From contig CADAND010000005.1 in NCBI GenBank assembly GCA_902789245.1, forward strand, positions 1 to 64,000: a stretch of DNA of 64,000 bases, written 5' to 3'. The first letter of the stretch is position 1, and each line of letters begins with the position of its first letter. The notes beneath the pieces are model-generated. The model was given only the letters and a program-made list of their open reading frames with translations. It was not told the DNA's origin and made no database searches. Origin of the DNA: an uncultured Bacteroidia bacterium. GTDB taxonomy: Bacteria; Bacteroidota; Bacteroidia; Bacteroidales; UBA932. A program made the position numbers and the translations under genes. Positions 24,726 through 33,809 of the stretch are shown here, one piece after another.

Positions 24726-26024
24726 TTATTGCTGTAATTCGATGGATTTTGAAACAACGGACAACGGGTCATTCAAGGTGCCGTCTTCTTCTCCGACATA
24801 GTCGCCGACAGCGCAGAACAGCAGGGCGTCAATAAAGAAGATATCAGTCGTCACTTTGACCCAGACGATGAAGGTTATGGCGGTCAGCAACCAGGCGGTA
24901 AGCGTAAACTCGCGATACTTTTTGGCCATCGCGAAATGGCAGTACAAGAAATAGATGGAGAAAATGACCATGCCGACAAGGCCGCAGTACAGCGTAAAAT
25001 TACAATAACCGATATCGGTACCATTTTCATAGATTCCGAATGTCCCTCTGCCGAATATCCACGTATGCAGGTCGCTTGGCCAGACCCACATGGTTTCCAG
25101 AACTTCTGTGGAGTTGGTTGTGAACTCACCTGTTTCAACCCAATTGAAGAAGGCTTCGAATCCGAAGCGAAGGTACTCCTGAAAGGTATGACTGGTCCGG
25201 TAAAAGTAGATGGCCGCTCCCACAATTCCAGCCATCACGATGATGAACCAGAAGAACCGCTGAACCATTCGCATCGTGACAAATCCACCCTTGCGCATGC
25301 GGAAGAGTGCGATGATGATATAGCCGATGCCTAAGGCTGCACCGATAGTCGTAGTGCGGGAGATGACGGATCCAATGATCGTGATAATAGCAAAGGCAAC
25401 CAGGTCAGAGGTTTGATACAGGCTGTTATTGCGCACATTCGGATTGGTTGAGAACTGGTGTGCAATCATCACCAATATGGTGGCGAAACGGATGCCTGCT
25501 GGATCGAGCGCGGCTCCGATACCATACATGCGATGGCCGCGGTGCAAGAAATCCTGTTCCAGATCCATATAGCGATCAATAAATGCCTGAAAGGACGGGA
25601 TGTTGTCAATCATGACGGCCGTAATGCATTGGTAAACACCAACTAATGCAAGGTATCTCGTGATAATTTCCAGGTCTACTTTTTCGTATTCCAAACGCAG
25701 GACGGAGTAAACGCCATATGCCCCGGCCAGCCAGGTGGCATACGATACGATGTAGTCCGCGTAGATGGTGTTGTAGTTGCTTGTATTGGTTATGCTTATT
25801 AAGCACCAGATGGAGAAGGTGCTCGCTAGCACGGCGCCAAAAATGGTGTATTGTGAGAAATAGACACCTTTCTTCCTAATACTGTCATAGATGAATGCGA
25901 GAATTCCAAAGACGGCTACCAGGATCTTGGAATTGATACCATGCGGCAGGAAGGTGAAGGAGAATGGGAACACATAGAAGCTTACCACCACCGTCAGGAT
26001 CAGTCCAACCAGAATTTTACGCAT
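24726..26024 (-). CDS. Wzy-like polysaccharide polymerase candidate
   Basis: A 432-residue protein with about eleven predicted membrane helices and a longer non-membrane loop at about 290-345 (FEAFFNWVETGEFTTNS, then WPSDLHTWIFGRGTFGIYEN), the usual build of O-antigen and capsule polymerases. Such proteins have little sequence conservation, so the call rests on topology, a plausible Wzy_C-like segment (FGRGTFG), and the presence of Wzx, Wza and Wzc in the same operon with no other polymerase candidate. I chose the ATG at 26024 (MRKILVGLILT); an in-frame start at 26054 lies inside the neighbouring gene. Confidence 0.78.
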   Translation of the reverse strand: MRKILVGLILTVVVSFYVFPFSFTFLPHGINSKILVAVFGILAFIYDSIRKKGVYFSQYTIFGAVLASTFSIWCLISITNTSNYNTIYADYIVSYATWLAGAYGVYSVLRLEYEKVDLEIITRYLALVGVYQCITAVMIDNIPSFQAFIDRYMDLEQDFLHRGHRMYGIGAALDPAGIRFATILVMIAHQFSTNPNVRNNSLYQTSDLVAFAIITIIGSVISRTTTIGAALGIGYIIIALFRMRKGGFVTMRMVQRFFWFIIVMAGIVGAAIYFYRTSHTFQEYLRFGFEAFFNWVETGEFTTNSTEVLETMWVWPSDLHTWIFGRGTFGIYENGTDIGYCNFTLYCGLVGMVIFSIYFLYCHFAMAKKYREFTLTAWLLTAITFIVWVKVTTDIFFIDALLFCAVGDYVGEEDGTLNDPLSVVSKSIELQQ

Positions 26025-26028
26025 GGGA

Positions 26029-27009
26029 TTATCGGTACAGGATGCCGTACACAAACTTGTGTATCAGCAAGTAATACAATTTGACGCCCAGCCAGTTGCG
26101 CCGCGAGGCCATCCGCTGGAGCATGTAAGTATGCATGGGAAGATTCCCTCTCTGTCTGGCGCGTCCGTTCACTTCCGGGAACCAGGCATACCAGGTTTCG
26201 TAATCATTCCGGTCCGCGCTGATCAGCAGCGGCCGCTTCAGGAAAAGTTTCAAGTCTTCCAGCGCGTTGGGGCACTCCCGGCAGAAATCGGAGTTAGCAA
26301 AACTTCGCTCCACCTCTCGGAGATTGGTCTCCACTTGAGCCCGCTTCTCCGGGCTGAACTGTTTGCTGATGGATGCACTGTTGACGGCATTGTAGCGGTA
26401 TAATGACTCATGCAGCTGCACGACATGCTTGGCATGCAGGAAGGCCTGCAGCATGAACTGCATATCCTCGCCGATGTCGGCCCCCGGGATGAAACGGATG
26501 CCGTTCTGCTCGATGAGCTCTCGCCGCACCAGGAACATCCAGAGGTTCCAGCGCATCGTTCCGCCAGTAAGATTCCGCAAAGCTTCGGCCGGCGTAGCGT
26601 AGTCAGCCTGCCGCATATAGCGCCCGTCCTGATGGAGCCCCAGCGTCCAGTCCCAGCCTACGATATCGATGGGATGCTCTGATGCCTGTACGGCGGCGAC
26701 TGCCATTTCCAGCATGCCGGGATCCATCCAATCATCCGCGTCCGCAAAAGCCAGATACTCTCCCTCTGCCGCCTCCAGCGCGCGGTTGCGTGCTGCCGCC
26801 GCTCCGCCGTTCTTCTCGGCACGCAGCAACTTGCAGGGCAGCCCGCTCTCGGCGCAGAAAGCCTCCAGCAGGGCCGCAGAGCCGTCCGTGCCCGCGTCTT
26901 CCGCGAAGATGACTTCAAAGTCGCGGAATCGCTGGGCGCGAATGCTCTCGAGCGTGGCCGGGAGCGTGGCTTCGGCGTTATAGACGGGTATGATCAGGCT
27001 GATTGTCAC
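26029..27009 (-). CDS. GT2-family glycosyltransferase
   Basis: A 326-residue GT-A enzyme. It starts ISLIIPVYNAEATLPATLES, followed by the nucleotide-binding EVIFAEDAGTDGSA and the metal-binding FADADDWMDPGM (DxD), typical of capsule GT2 enzymes. It should extend the lipid-linked repeat unit in the cytoplasm. It overlaps the preceding acyltransferase gene by 32 nt and is 4 nt upstream of the polymerase candidate. The DNA here is GC-richer than the polymerase gene next to it. Confidence 0.93.
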   Translation of the reverse strand: MTISLIIPVYNAEATLPATLESIRAQRFRDFEVIFAEDAGTDGSAALLEAFCAESGLPCKLLRAEKNGGAAAARNRALEAAEGEYLAFADADDWMDPGMLEMAVAAVQASEHPIDIVGWDWTLGLHQDGRYMRQADYATPAEALRNLTGGTMRWNLWMFLVRRELIEQNGIRFIPGADIGEDMQFMLQAFLHAKHVVQLHESLYRYNAVNSASISKQFSPEKRAQVETNLREVERSFANSDFCRECPNALEDLKLFLKRPLLISADRNDYETWYAWFPEVNGRARQRGNLPMHTYMLQRMASRRNWLGVKLYYLLIHKFVYGILYR

Positions 27010-28030
27010 GACTGTTTATGAATCGGGTAACGAACAGACATAAATAGTACAAAACCATGGTCGCAATGGCCACGGCGACCAGATAGGCAATAAACAATGT
27101 GACGCCGCTCAATGCATGTTGCAGTAAATGGTCGTTGATCCAGAAAAGCAGCATCTGGCCTACTCCGTGGATGCAGTAAACATAGAGGGTGTAGCGCCCA
27201 AGGCGGCCGAACAAACCACCTTTGATTTTGCTCAATGCGGCATTTATCCAAGACCGGTCGATGACACCTGCAAGCAGGAACCAGGGAATGGTAAAAAGGA
27301 TGTATTTGTCCAAAGGTTCACTGGTGAACATCAAAGCGATAAAAATGATAAACCCCACGATGCCCAGTATGTTGATCAGCGTGGCATATTTGTCCACGGC
27401 GGCTTTATAATGGAAGTAGGTATGGCAGATCAGCGCGCCGGCTGCCATACCGCTGAGGCCTCGGACCAGCGGCAGACCCAGCAGTCCGACACGTTCGAAG
27501 TTATTCACGCAGTCCGTATGGCTAAAGATGGCGTTGTATCCAAACAGAACGATGGCTGGAAAGAGAACCAGCGTGGCCAAACGTTCGTTGTACTCCAGCA
27601 TTGCATAGAGAATGAAAGAACCGATAATCAATACGCTTAGGAACCAGTAGCCTAGCAGGAAGGGTGTTCGCGTTGCGATTCCGGCAAATTCCTCTCCAAA
27701 GGGAATCGTGGAAAACAATTTTCCAGACATGTCGATCAAGGCATCAAAGCTGTTTATGCCCGAAAAAGCCCTTTTAGACAGAGTGCAAACCAGGATCAAA
27801 CTGATAAAATAGGGAGCAGCCATCTGCTTGATCCGCTTCCAGGTGTAGAGGACGGCTGTAGACGGATGTCGAAGGAAACTGGACATCAGGAAGAAGCCGG
27901 AGATGAAAAAGAAGACCTCAACCGCCAAGTATCCGCGGAAACTTGGGAAAAAGTATGAATGGTAAACGACGATGATCAGAATCATCAGTCCCTTGAGCCA
28001 GTCGATGGAATAAACCCGGTTGCTTGACAT
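26978..28030 (-). CDS. Acyltransferase-3 (OafA-type) membrane protein
   Basis: A 350-residue membrane protein with about ten helices. Family features are RVYSIDWLKGLMILIIVVYH (conserved His at the end of the first helix), YLAVEVFFFISGFFLMSSFL, and GRLGRYTLYVYCIHGVGQ near the C-terminus, as in several WecH/OafA relatives. It is a likely O-acyltransferase for the surface polymer, the third in this locus. It overlaps the GT2 gene downstream by 32 nt and starts 6 nt after the GT8 gene. Confidence 0.92.
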   Translation of the reverse strand: MSSNRVYSIDWLKGLMILIIVVYHSYFFPSFRGYLAVEVFFFISGFFLMSSFLRHPSTAVLYTWKRIKQMAAPYFISLILVCTLSKRAFSGINSFDALIDMSGKLFSTIPFGEEFAGIATRTPFLLGYWFLSVLIIGSFILYAMLEYNERLATLVLFPAIVLFGYNAIFSHTDCVNNFERVGLLGLPLVRGLSGMAAGALICHTYFHYKAAVDKYATLINILGIVGFIIFIALMFTSEPLDKYILFTIPWFLLAGVIDRSWINAALSKIKGGLFGRLGRYTLYVYCIHGVGQMLLFWINDHLLQHALSGVTLFIAYLVAVAIATMVLYYLCLFVTRFINSRDNQPDHTRL

Positions 28031-28036
28031 AATCTA

Positions 28037-28939
28037 TCACACTTGCTGTTTTATTCTTCGGGCGATATCCAGAATACGCCCCAGGGGCGTGCGGTAGAAC
28101 TTCCAGAGGCTGGCCATCTTCCCGGGGGCCCATTCCGCTTTGATGCTGCCGGGCAGGGTGTCATACACCCGCCACCAGGTGCCGAACTGGACGGTGAAGA
28201 GGTCCCAGGGCTTGCCGCCGGTGTAATGGATGGTCGCTTCCCGCTGGACGCGGTGCCAAAGCTCTTCGTTGTACTGGCGGACAAAGTCCGGCTTGTATTT
28301 CGGGATGAAGAAGGTGCGGATGCTGTTGTAGAGCGGGCTGAGCGGCAGCACGCGTCCCTGACAGACCTGGTTGAGGGCGTCCTGGTCCGGGAATTCCAGA
28401 TAGGGGACGCGGCAGGCCTCCAGCAGCCGTTCTGACACTTTTTCTTTTCGCATCTGCGCCAGATTCATCAGCAGGAAGCCGGAATTGAAGTATTTCGCCG
28501 GATCGCAGCCCAGCGCCCGGAAGCGCTCGGCCTGTCCCTCGATGGCGGCCTCAAAGACGGCTGCCAGGTAGTTGTCGGCCAACTCGGTCTCATTCCAAAG
28601 CTTGGCGAGGTCCTGCCGGACAATGATGTCGCAGTCAAGATAGATGATGCAGTCCAGATCAGGCAGCAATTCCGGCAGCAGCAGCCGCAATGATGCGGCC
28701 TCGGTGTAGCGCGGGTCGATATAGACGCCCTCCAGCCGTCCTTTCAGCGGGATGAACTCCAGGGACAGCCGCTCCTCATCCAGCCAGGCCAGTTTGTCCT
28801 TCATCCGGTCGGGAAGCTCTTCCGACAGCAGGCATACCACGCGGAACCGCCCGTTCGGACTGGCGTCCAGCACCGAGCGGAGCAGGGTGGCCGCCTGAAC
28901 GAAGTAATTGGGCGTGAAGGCGATGGCGAGGGGGATCAT
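28037..28939 (-). CDS. GT8-family glycosyltransferase
   Basis: A 300-residue GT-A enzyme of family 8, related to LPS galactosyl- and glucosyltransferases (WaaI/WaaJ-like, GspA-like). The N-terminus reads IPLAIAFTPNYFVQAATLLR; the DxD metal site is in CIIYLDCDIIVRQDLAKLW near residue 98; FNSGFLLMNLAQMRKEKV and PDQDALNQVC are the next family blocks; and HYTGGKPWDL carries the late conserved His and Gly-Lys. It adds a hexose to the repeat unit. It lies between an acyltransferase and a lipid-kinase gene. Confidence 0.94.
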   Translation of the reverse strand: MIPLAIAFTPNYFVQAATLLRSVLDASPNGRFRVVCLLSEELPDRMKDKLAWLDEERLSLEFIPLKGRLEGVYIDPRYTEAASLRLLLPELLPDLDCIIYLDCDIIVRQDLAKLWNETELADNYLAAVFEAAIEGQAERFRALGCDPAKYFNSGFLLMNLAQMRKEKVSERLLEACRVPYLEFPDQDALNQVCQGRVLPLSPLYNSIRTFFIPKYKPDFVRQYNEELWHRVQREATIHYTGGKPWDLFTVQFGTWWRVYDTLPGSIKAEWAPGKMASLWKFYRTPLGRILDIARRIKQQV

Positions 28940-28951
28940 AGGATACTTGTG

Positions 28952-29896
28952 TTAGATGGCATGCCGATGGGCAGGAATCATTGCATTCAGCGCTGCATGT
29001 ACAGAGGTTATGTGAATGTCCGTTCCCATCTTATAAGGATCGCCGTCAAAGTGGGCCGGACCTTCTTGCTGCCGATGGATCGTTATTACTTTTCCGCGGG
29101 ACATATGGACCCGGCGACTCTTATGTGCATGGCCGTTAAGCAACTCTGCCGCTAAAATCGGAATCTCAATCGTCTTGAATGGCGACACGGCGCAAACATC
29201 CAACAGGCCGTCCTGTACGGAGGCGAGTGAAGTGATTCGCGCCTGGTTGCCCCATTGGTTCGCGTTGCCCACTGTAATGAGTACAGCCTTTATGGACATT
29301 TTTTTGTCATCAATCTCGACCACATAGTTCTGGGGCTTGGAATGCCGCCAAATCCTCCAGGCAAGAGAAATGTAAGATAATAAACCTCGTTTGCTGCTAT
29401 GGGCGAATTCCCAGGCTACATCGGCATCCAAGCCGACGCCAGTCGTGCAGAAAAAAGGCTGCTGTCCATTTATCACACCATAATCAATCAGCTCGGATCT
29501 GCCATTCAATATAACCTGAAGGGCGGCTTTCGGATTCCTGCTGATACCCAGATGCAGGGCCAGGCCATCCCCGCTGCCGCAAGGAATAATTCCAAGCGAT
29601 TTCCGGCTGCCAAGAATTCCCTGAGCTACTTCATGGACCGTCCCGTCTCCTCCAACCGCGACGACAACATCCGCATCGGATTCTCGAGCCAGTCGGGTGG
29701 CATCTCCTTTGGCTGTCGTCTGACAGATTACTACGTCATGGATACCATCTGTGGAGATGACGTCAATAAGCTGGAGAATCTTCTTCTTAGAACGAGTCCC
29801 AGCAATAGGGTTGACGATGAAAAGGAGTTTGCGCAACTTGTTAAAATAATAAAGACCGTTCCCTCGCCAGCGACGGATTATCTGTGAAAGAGGCAT
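28952..29896 (-). CDS. Diacylglycerol-kinase-family lipid kinase (YegS/BmrU-like)
   Basis: The kinase domain begins LLFIVNPIAGTRSKKKI, has the nucleotide-binding VVAVGGDGTVHEVAQGI and GIIPCGSGDGLALHLG, and ends in a beta-sandwich domain, as in YegS/DgkB-type lipid kinases. It phosphorylates a lipid such as diacylglycerol at the membrane. That would fit recycling the diacylglycerol released when phosphatidylethanolamine donates phosphoethanolamine through the enzyme encoded just upstream; this link is inference. The start is uncertain: the ATG at 29896 overlaps the upstream gene by 56 nt and adds 20 basic residues, while a TTG at 29836 starts directly at the domain. Confidence 0.87.
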   Translation of the reverse strand: MPLSQIIRRWRGNGLYYFNKLRKLLFIVNPIAGTRSKKKILQLIDVISTDGIHDVVICQTTAKGDATRLARESDADVVVAVGGDGTVHEVAQGILGSRKSLGIIPCGSGDGLALHLGISRNPKAALQVILNGRSELIDYGVINGQQPFFCTTGVGLDADVAWEFAHSSKRGLLSYISLAWRIWRHSKPQNYVVEIDDKKMSIKAVLITVGNANQWGNQARITSLASVQDGLLDVCAVSPFKTIEIPILAAELLNGHAHKSRRVHMSRGKVITIHRQQEGPAHFDGDPYKMGTDIHITSVHAALNAMIPAHRHAI

Positions 29897-31436
29897 TTGC
29901 CACATCCATGATTGTGTAGACAATGTCTTCGGTGTTGTATGGCTTGTCAACGGCTTTTATAAGGCGGGCGTTCTTGTCCGCAAAGTGTTGGCGATACGAC
30001 TCTGTTGTGTATACGAAGAAAGGAATCTGAAGCCCGGCCTGAACGGACTGAGGATTCGTGGGCCTGGTGTGCCCGGCATACGTGGGGTCGCTGTCAAAAA
30101 CATCCAAAGCGTGATCGGGGAAAAAGAAGACGATAGCCTCCTTGTCCGAAAAGGATCTCAGCAGTTCTGAAACTACCCAGTCCCCATACAGAACGGCATT
30201 GTCGTAATCCGCCATAACCTGCCTTTGATTGCGCGGAAGGGTCATATAATCTTGCGCGTCAAATACATGGAATGTCTCAGGATATCGGCTTGAGAAATCT
30301 TCATGCTGTCCCATCAGATGAATCACGAAAAAGGTCTTATCATCTTGGGTGTTCTCAACGATTTCGCGTACAGGAGGAAGAACTACCTCGTCAAAATCAG
30401 CTTTCTGAATTCCAAGGCCTTTAGTCCCAGTCCAGATCAGGCTGTCGGATAATTCGGCAATTCTGGCGATGGGATTGTCACAAACGCCGGAAGAACTCTG
30501 GTTGGATATCCAGACTGACCTATATCCCATGGCAGTGGTAATATCCTCTAGAAAGACTGACTCGTACCATTGGTCTGTGTCTTCGTGCATCCCGGAAAAC
30601 GTTGACATAATCCGGGGAAAGGCTCCGCCAGTATGATAAAAGGCCGCAGAAACGTTGTCAAAGAAATAAACCAGTGAATCACAAGCCATTTGGGACAAGC
30701 GTGGCGTCGTGTTCTTGTCGTAACCGTATAGGGAACAATGACTGCGCGAGAGAGATTCGCCAATGATCAAGGCTATGATTTGCGGGCTATCTCCCTTGGA
30801 TTGTATCGACGGCGCGCTCCGATAGGGCGTTAAATCCTCCGGCGGACTGTATGTGGCAAATGCAATAATTTTATGAAGAAATACTGTTCCCCAATTCTTG
30901 GATTGCCGAATGCCGATATAGGCGACTGATAAAAGCAGGGCAGCGGAGAGGCAACCGGCAAGCCAGTCTGTATGCCTGGCGTTTTTCTTGGCTGCCACCC
31001 GGTTGATAAGGAGAAGAAGTGCCAGGCAAATCAGAATAAAAGCAATGATGCCCGGTTTTAAGTACAAAGACATAAACTCCGTCCCCTCGTTTGGGTTGGT
31101 CCCCCTGATGATGGCCACGATATCTTTCGTGAAGCCCGAATGCATGATATAGTGCGCAAAGGAATCCGCTATCAAGTTGACAACACCTAAAGCGAGAAAC
31201 ACAACTTGATAAACCATCTTCGCACGGTCGCCAAACAAGCCGCAGATGCAGACGATAACATAGGCATACACAAAACCATGTGCACCCATATATGCTCCAA
31301 AAAGCGGATTACCGTGAATCGACCAGAAAAAAACGTCCGCTGCAGAGATCAGAAGCCACATCTTCAAGAAGAAAGACAAATTCTCCTTGAAGGGCTTCTG
31401 AAGAAATGCGATTGCGTCTTTCAAGACTTGTCGCAT
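29841..31436 (-). CDS. Phosphoethanolamine-transferase-like sulfatase-family membrane enzyme
   Basis: A 531-residue protein with five or so N-terminal membrane helices (residues 20-180) and a periplasmic alkaline-phosphatase-fold domain. The metal and nucleophile site is IIALIIGESLSRSHCSLYGY near residue 230, where EptA-type enzymes have GETxR; here the position after Glu is Ser. Other blocks are VIHLMGQHEDFSSRYP and FFFPDHALDVFDSD. It probably transfers phosphoethanolamine or a related headgroup to lipid A or a glycan in the periplasm. It overlaps the downstream lipid-kinase start and the upstream GT2 gene by 16 nt. Confidence 0.88.
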   Translation of the reverse strand: MRQVLKDAIAFLQKPFKENLSFFLKMWLLISAADVFFWSIHGNPLFGAYMGAHGFVYAYVIVCICGLFGDRAKMVYQVVFLALGVVNLIADSFAHYIMHSGFTKDIVAIIRGTNPNEGTEFMSLYLKPGIIAFILICLALLLLINRVAAKKNARHTDWLAGCLSAALLLSVAYIGIRQSKNWGTVFLHKIIAFATYSPPEDLTPYRSAPSIQSKGDSPQIIALIIGESLSRSHCSLYGYDKNTTPRLSQMACDSLVYFFDNVSAAFYHTGGAFPRIMSTFSGMHEDTDQWYESVFLEDITTAMGYRSVWISNQSSSGVCDNPIARIAELSDSLIWTGTKGLGIQKADFDEVVLPPVREIVENTQDDKTFFVIHLMGQHEDFSSRYPETFHVFDAQDYMTLPRNQRQVMADYDNAVLYGDWVVSELLRSFSDKEAIVFFFPDHALDVFDSDPTYAGHTRPTNPQSVQAGLQIPFFVYTTESYRQHFADKNARLIKAVDKPYNTEDIVYTIMDVANASFTDNPSLARERSLLF

Positions 31437-32356
31437 AACTTCCGTTTAATCCATCGAAGGATCATCATGAATTTGTCTTTGGGCGTTGCCAGGCGGCAAA
31501 GCTTCAGGTATTCGGGGAGCTTCGTCGCGGGAACGAAGCGGATGACCAGATTGAAATAGTCATATACGACTTTCCGGTGCAGGTATTCCGGGTTCTTGAC
31601 TCCGTAGAATGACTTGTCTTCCGGGCTCTGCGGTGTCTCGTAGTCGATGGCCTGCAGCCACTCGGACAGTTGCGAAACAGCTTCCAGTTTCTCTTTGAAA
31701 CGGGAACTGTCTGCGGATAGGTGTTGCGAAGACTGGCGGAAACAGAACAGCATTTCCTGCGTATTTGCGACGCCGTTACGGGACAGGGCGATGGGCGTGG
31801 CGATGTCCGAACCGAAGGCACAGGGGAAATCTATAAAACCGTTCATGGCCAGCAGGGATTCCCGCTTGAAAGCGAAATTCCCGATGCATGTGAAGGATCG
31901 GCCGGTAACCCACCAGTTAAGGTATTCGTATTTGTTGGTAAATTCGGGCAGGATACTGTCATCCTCCAGGTGTTTTCCTTCCTCGTCAATCTGCTCGACG
32001 GAAGAATGAATCAAGTCTGCTTCCGGATACTTGTTTGCCAGTCGGATGCACTCGGCGCAGAAGGTCGGCCGGTACAGGTCGTCATCTGCGGCTAGAACGA
32101 TATAGTCTCCGGTCGCGAAGGAGATGCAATGGTTCCACTGCCGGACCAGGTTCTGTCCGCCCAGATTCTTTTCGTTCCGGACATAGCGCATGCGCGGATC
32201 GTTAAAGGAATCGACGATCTCTTTCAGCGGCTCTGGCGAGCAGTCATCCACCACGACCAGTTCCCAGTCCGGGGAGGTCTGGCCGACGATGCTCGCGACG
32301 GCCTCTTGCAGGAACCGGGCTTTCCAGGCAGGCAGTATGAAGGAGATGGTGGACAT
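31421..32356 (-). CDS. GT2-family glycosyltransferase
   Basis: A 311-residue GT-A enzyme. It begins TISFILPAWKARFLQEAVAS and has WELVVVDDCSPEPL and the metal site in YIVLAADDDLYRPTFC. The C-terminal third (from about residue 215) has no recognised domain. The sugar specificity is unknown. It follows another GT2 gene after 1 nt and overlaps the phosphoethanolamine-transferase-like gene by 16 nt. Confidence 0.93.
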   Translation of the reverse strand: MSTISFILPAWKARFLQEAVASIVGQTSPDWELVVVDDCSPEPLKEIVDSFNDPRMRYVRNEKNLGGQNLVRQWNHCISFATGDYIVLAADDDLYRPTFCAECIRLANKYPEADLIHSSVEQIDEEGKHLEDDSILPEFTNKYEYLNWWVTGRSFTCIGNFAFKRESLLAMNGFIDFPCAFGSDIATPIALSRNGVANTQEMLFCFRQSSQHLSADSSRFKEKLEAVSQLSEWLQAIDYETPQSPEDKSFYGVKNPEYLHRKVVYDYFNLVIRFVPATKLPEYLKLCRLATPKDKFMMILRWIKRKLCDKS

Positions 32357-32357
32357 G

Positions 32358-33311
32358 TCAGTGTTTGAAGATACGGTTGAAGATAATCTGGGCCCCGCGA
32401 TAACCCTGGACCAAAACCCGAGTGGCCAGCGAGGAAGGACGCTTCATCATCAGGGTGTCCATTCTGGTAAGAGAAAGCCCGCTGGCTTGGACCAGGGATG
32501 CCACATCACTATAGAAAGGAGAAGAGGAAATCTTCCGTTGTTCGGCCCGGCTGCCTCGCAGTACGAGGCGGCGAATCATCCCGACTCCGTTGTTGGCGAG
32601 GGCTTGGGCGTACTTTTCGCGTTCGGACTCGGGAATACAATCCCGGGTGGCATAGTATAGCCGGGCGTATTTCTCTATGGTCCATCGGTGCGACACAGAG
32701 TAAGAGGTTTCGTTCCGGAAATACTCGTACACCTTCTGGCGGGTAATCTTGACTTGTTTGTCCGTCTTGAAGGCGATCTTGATATTCATGATCATATCTT
32801 CGCCCAGCTTGATGCCGTCCGGGGCACTGCAGGTATAATCATCCAACACGGTGCGGCGATAGAGCTTGGCCCATCGGGTGCACAGAACGACATCCGATCC
32901 AATCATGATGGAACGCCAGTCCTGAATAGACATGACGGAGTTGCTGTGATCTCCATCGAAAGCAAAGCCGACGATGATGTCAGTCTGGTCGTCCACAAAA
33001 GCGGCAAGATTGGCGAGGGCGTCAAGCGGCAGCGTGTCATCGGAATCGACAAAGGCGACCCAGTCACCGTCAGCCATTGCCAGGGCATCCACGATGGTGC
33101 CGTTCTGCCCCTTGTTCTGTTGGTGGACTTCCAGCTGAAAGCGGCTGTCCAGTTTTACGTACTCTTCGCAAATACTGACAGAGTCGTCAGAACTGCAATC
33201 GTCCACCAGGATGACCTGAATGTCAGAGTAAGTCTGGAAGCGGATACTGTCCAGGCAGCCTCTCAAGTAGTCCTGCTTGTTGTAGACGGGGATGATAACT
33301 GAAATTTTCAT
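32358..33311 (-). CDS. GT2-family glycosyltransferase
   Basis: A 317-residue GT-A enzyme with KISVIIPVYNKQDYLRGCLD at the N-terminus, VILVDDCSSDDSVS, and the metal site WVAFVDSDDTLPLDAL. The acceptor-side block KLGEDMIMNIKIAFKT resembles the conserved GEDxxFN element of this GT2 subgroup. It overlaps the upstream hexapeptide acetyltransferase gene by 4 nt. It acts in repeat-unit assembly; donor and acceptor are unknown. Confidence 0.94.
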   Translation of the reverse strand: MKISVIIPVYNKQDYLRGCLDSIRFQTYSDIQVILVDDCSSDDSVSICEEYVKLDSRFQLEVHQQNKGQNGTIVDALAMADGDWVAFVDSDDTLPLDALANLAAFVDDQTDIIVGFAFDGDHSNSVMSIQDWRSIMIGSDVVLCTRWAKLYRRTVLDDYTCSAPDGIKLGEDMIMNIKIAFKTDKQVKITRQKVYEYFRNETSYSVSHRWTIEKYARLYYATRDCIPESEREKYAQALANNGVGMIRRLVLRGSRAEQRKISSSPFYSDVASLVQASGLSLTRMDTLMMKRPSSLATRVLVQGYRGAQIIFNRIFKH

Positions 33312-33787
33312 GACTGTACGATATGCCCGGGAACTCCAACTACGGTGACGCCTGGAGTGAGAATATCTTTCACAACCACGGCACCGGCGCCTATGCGGAC
33401 ATTGTCCGCGATGCGGATACCGCCCAGAATCTGGGCATTCTGCCCGATGTCCACGTTGTCGCCGATGACAGGGGAGTCATCGGGATAGCCGCCGTCGCTG
33501 CCGATGCAGCAGTTTCCATGGATAATGCAGCCCTTGCCGACACGCGCCTTGGGATTCACGATCACAGAGCCGAAATGCTCCAGATGCAGGTCCTCGCCGA
33601 AACAACCGGCGCTGATGATGAAGCCCAGCCGGGACCCGAGCCGGTTCTTGCGGCCGCGATACCAAAAGCAGAGCAACTTGTTGCTGCCGGTGTATTTTTC
33701 CTCTCTCCGGAGGAAACGAAGATACCGCTTGATGTAGTACATCTCCGGGCGGATCCACCACTCCATGAATATTTCCTTGAATGTCAT
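33308..33787 (-). CDS. Left-handed beta-helix (hexapeptide) acetyltransferase, CysE-like
   Basis: A 159-residue hexapeptide-repeat protein similar to serine O-acetyltransferases but probably acting on a sugar here. A helical N-terminal part of about 60 residues is followed by imperfect hexapeptides (VNPKARVGKGCIIHGNCCIG and IGDNVDIGQNAQILGGIRIA) and the typical end GAGAVVVKDILTPGVTVVG. The His in IIHGN is the likely catalytic base. It lies in a polysaccharide operon, 22 nt after the flippase gene and overlapping the next GT2 gene by 4 nt, which argues for sugar O- or N-acetylation rather than cysteine synthesis. Confidence 0.88.
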   Translation of the reverse strand: MTFKEIFMEWWIRPEMYYIKRYLRFLRREEKYTGSNKLLCFWYRGRKNRLGSRLGFIISAGCFGEDLHLEHFGSVIVNPKARVGKGCIIHGNCCIGSDGGYPDDSPVIGDNVDIGQNAQILGGIRIADNVRIGAGAVVVKDILTPGVTVVGVPGHIVQS

Positions 33788-33809
33788 AGGTTTGTCTGTC
33801 TTGATAGGA

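Noticed and set aside
33308..33787. Serine acetyltransferase for cysteine synthesis
   Set aside because: The fold fits, but the gene lies between a flippase and glycosyltransferases and no cysteine-synthesis gene is nearby; sugar acetylation is more likely.
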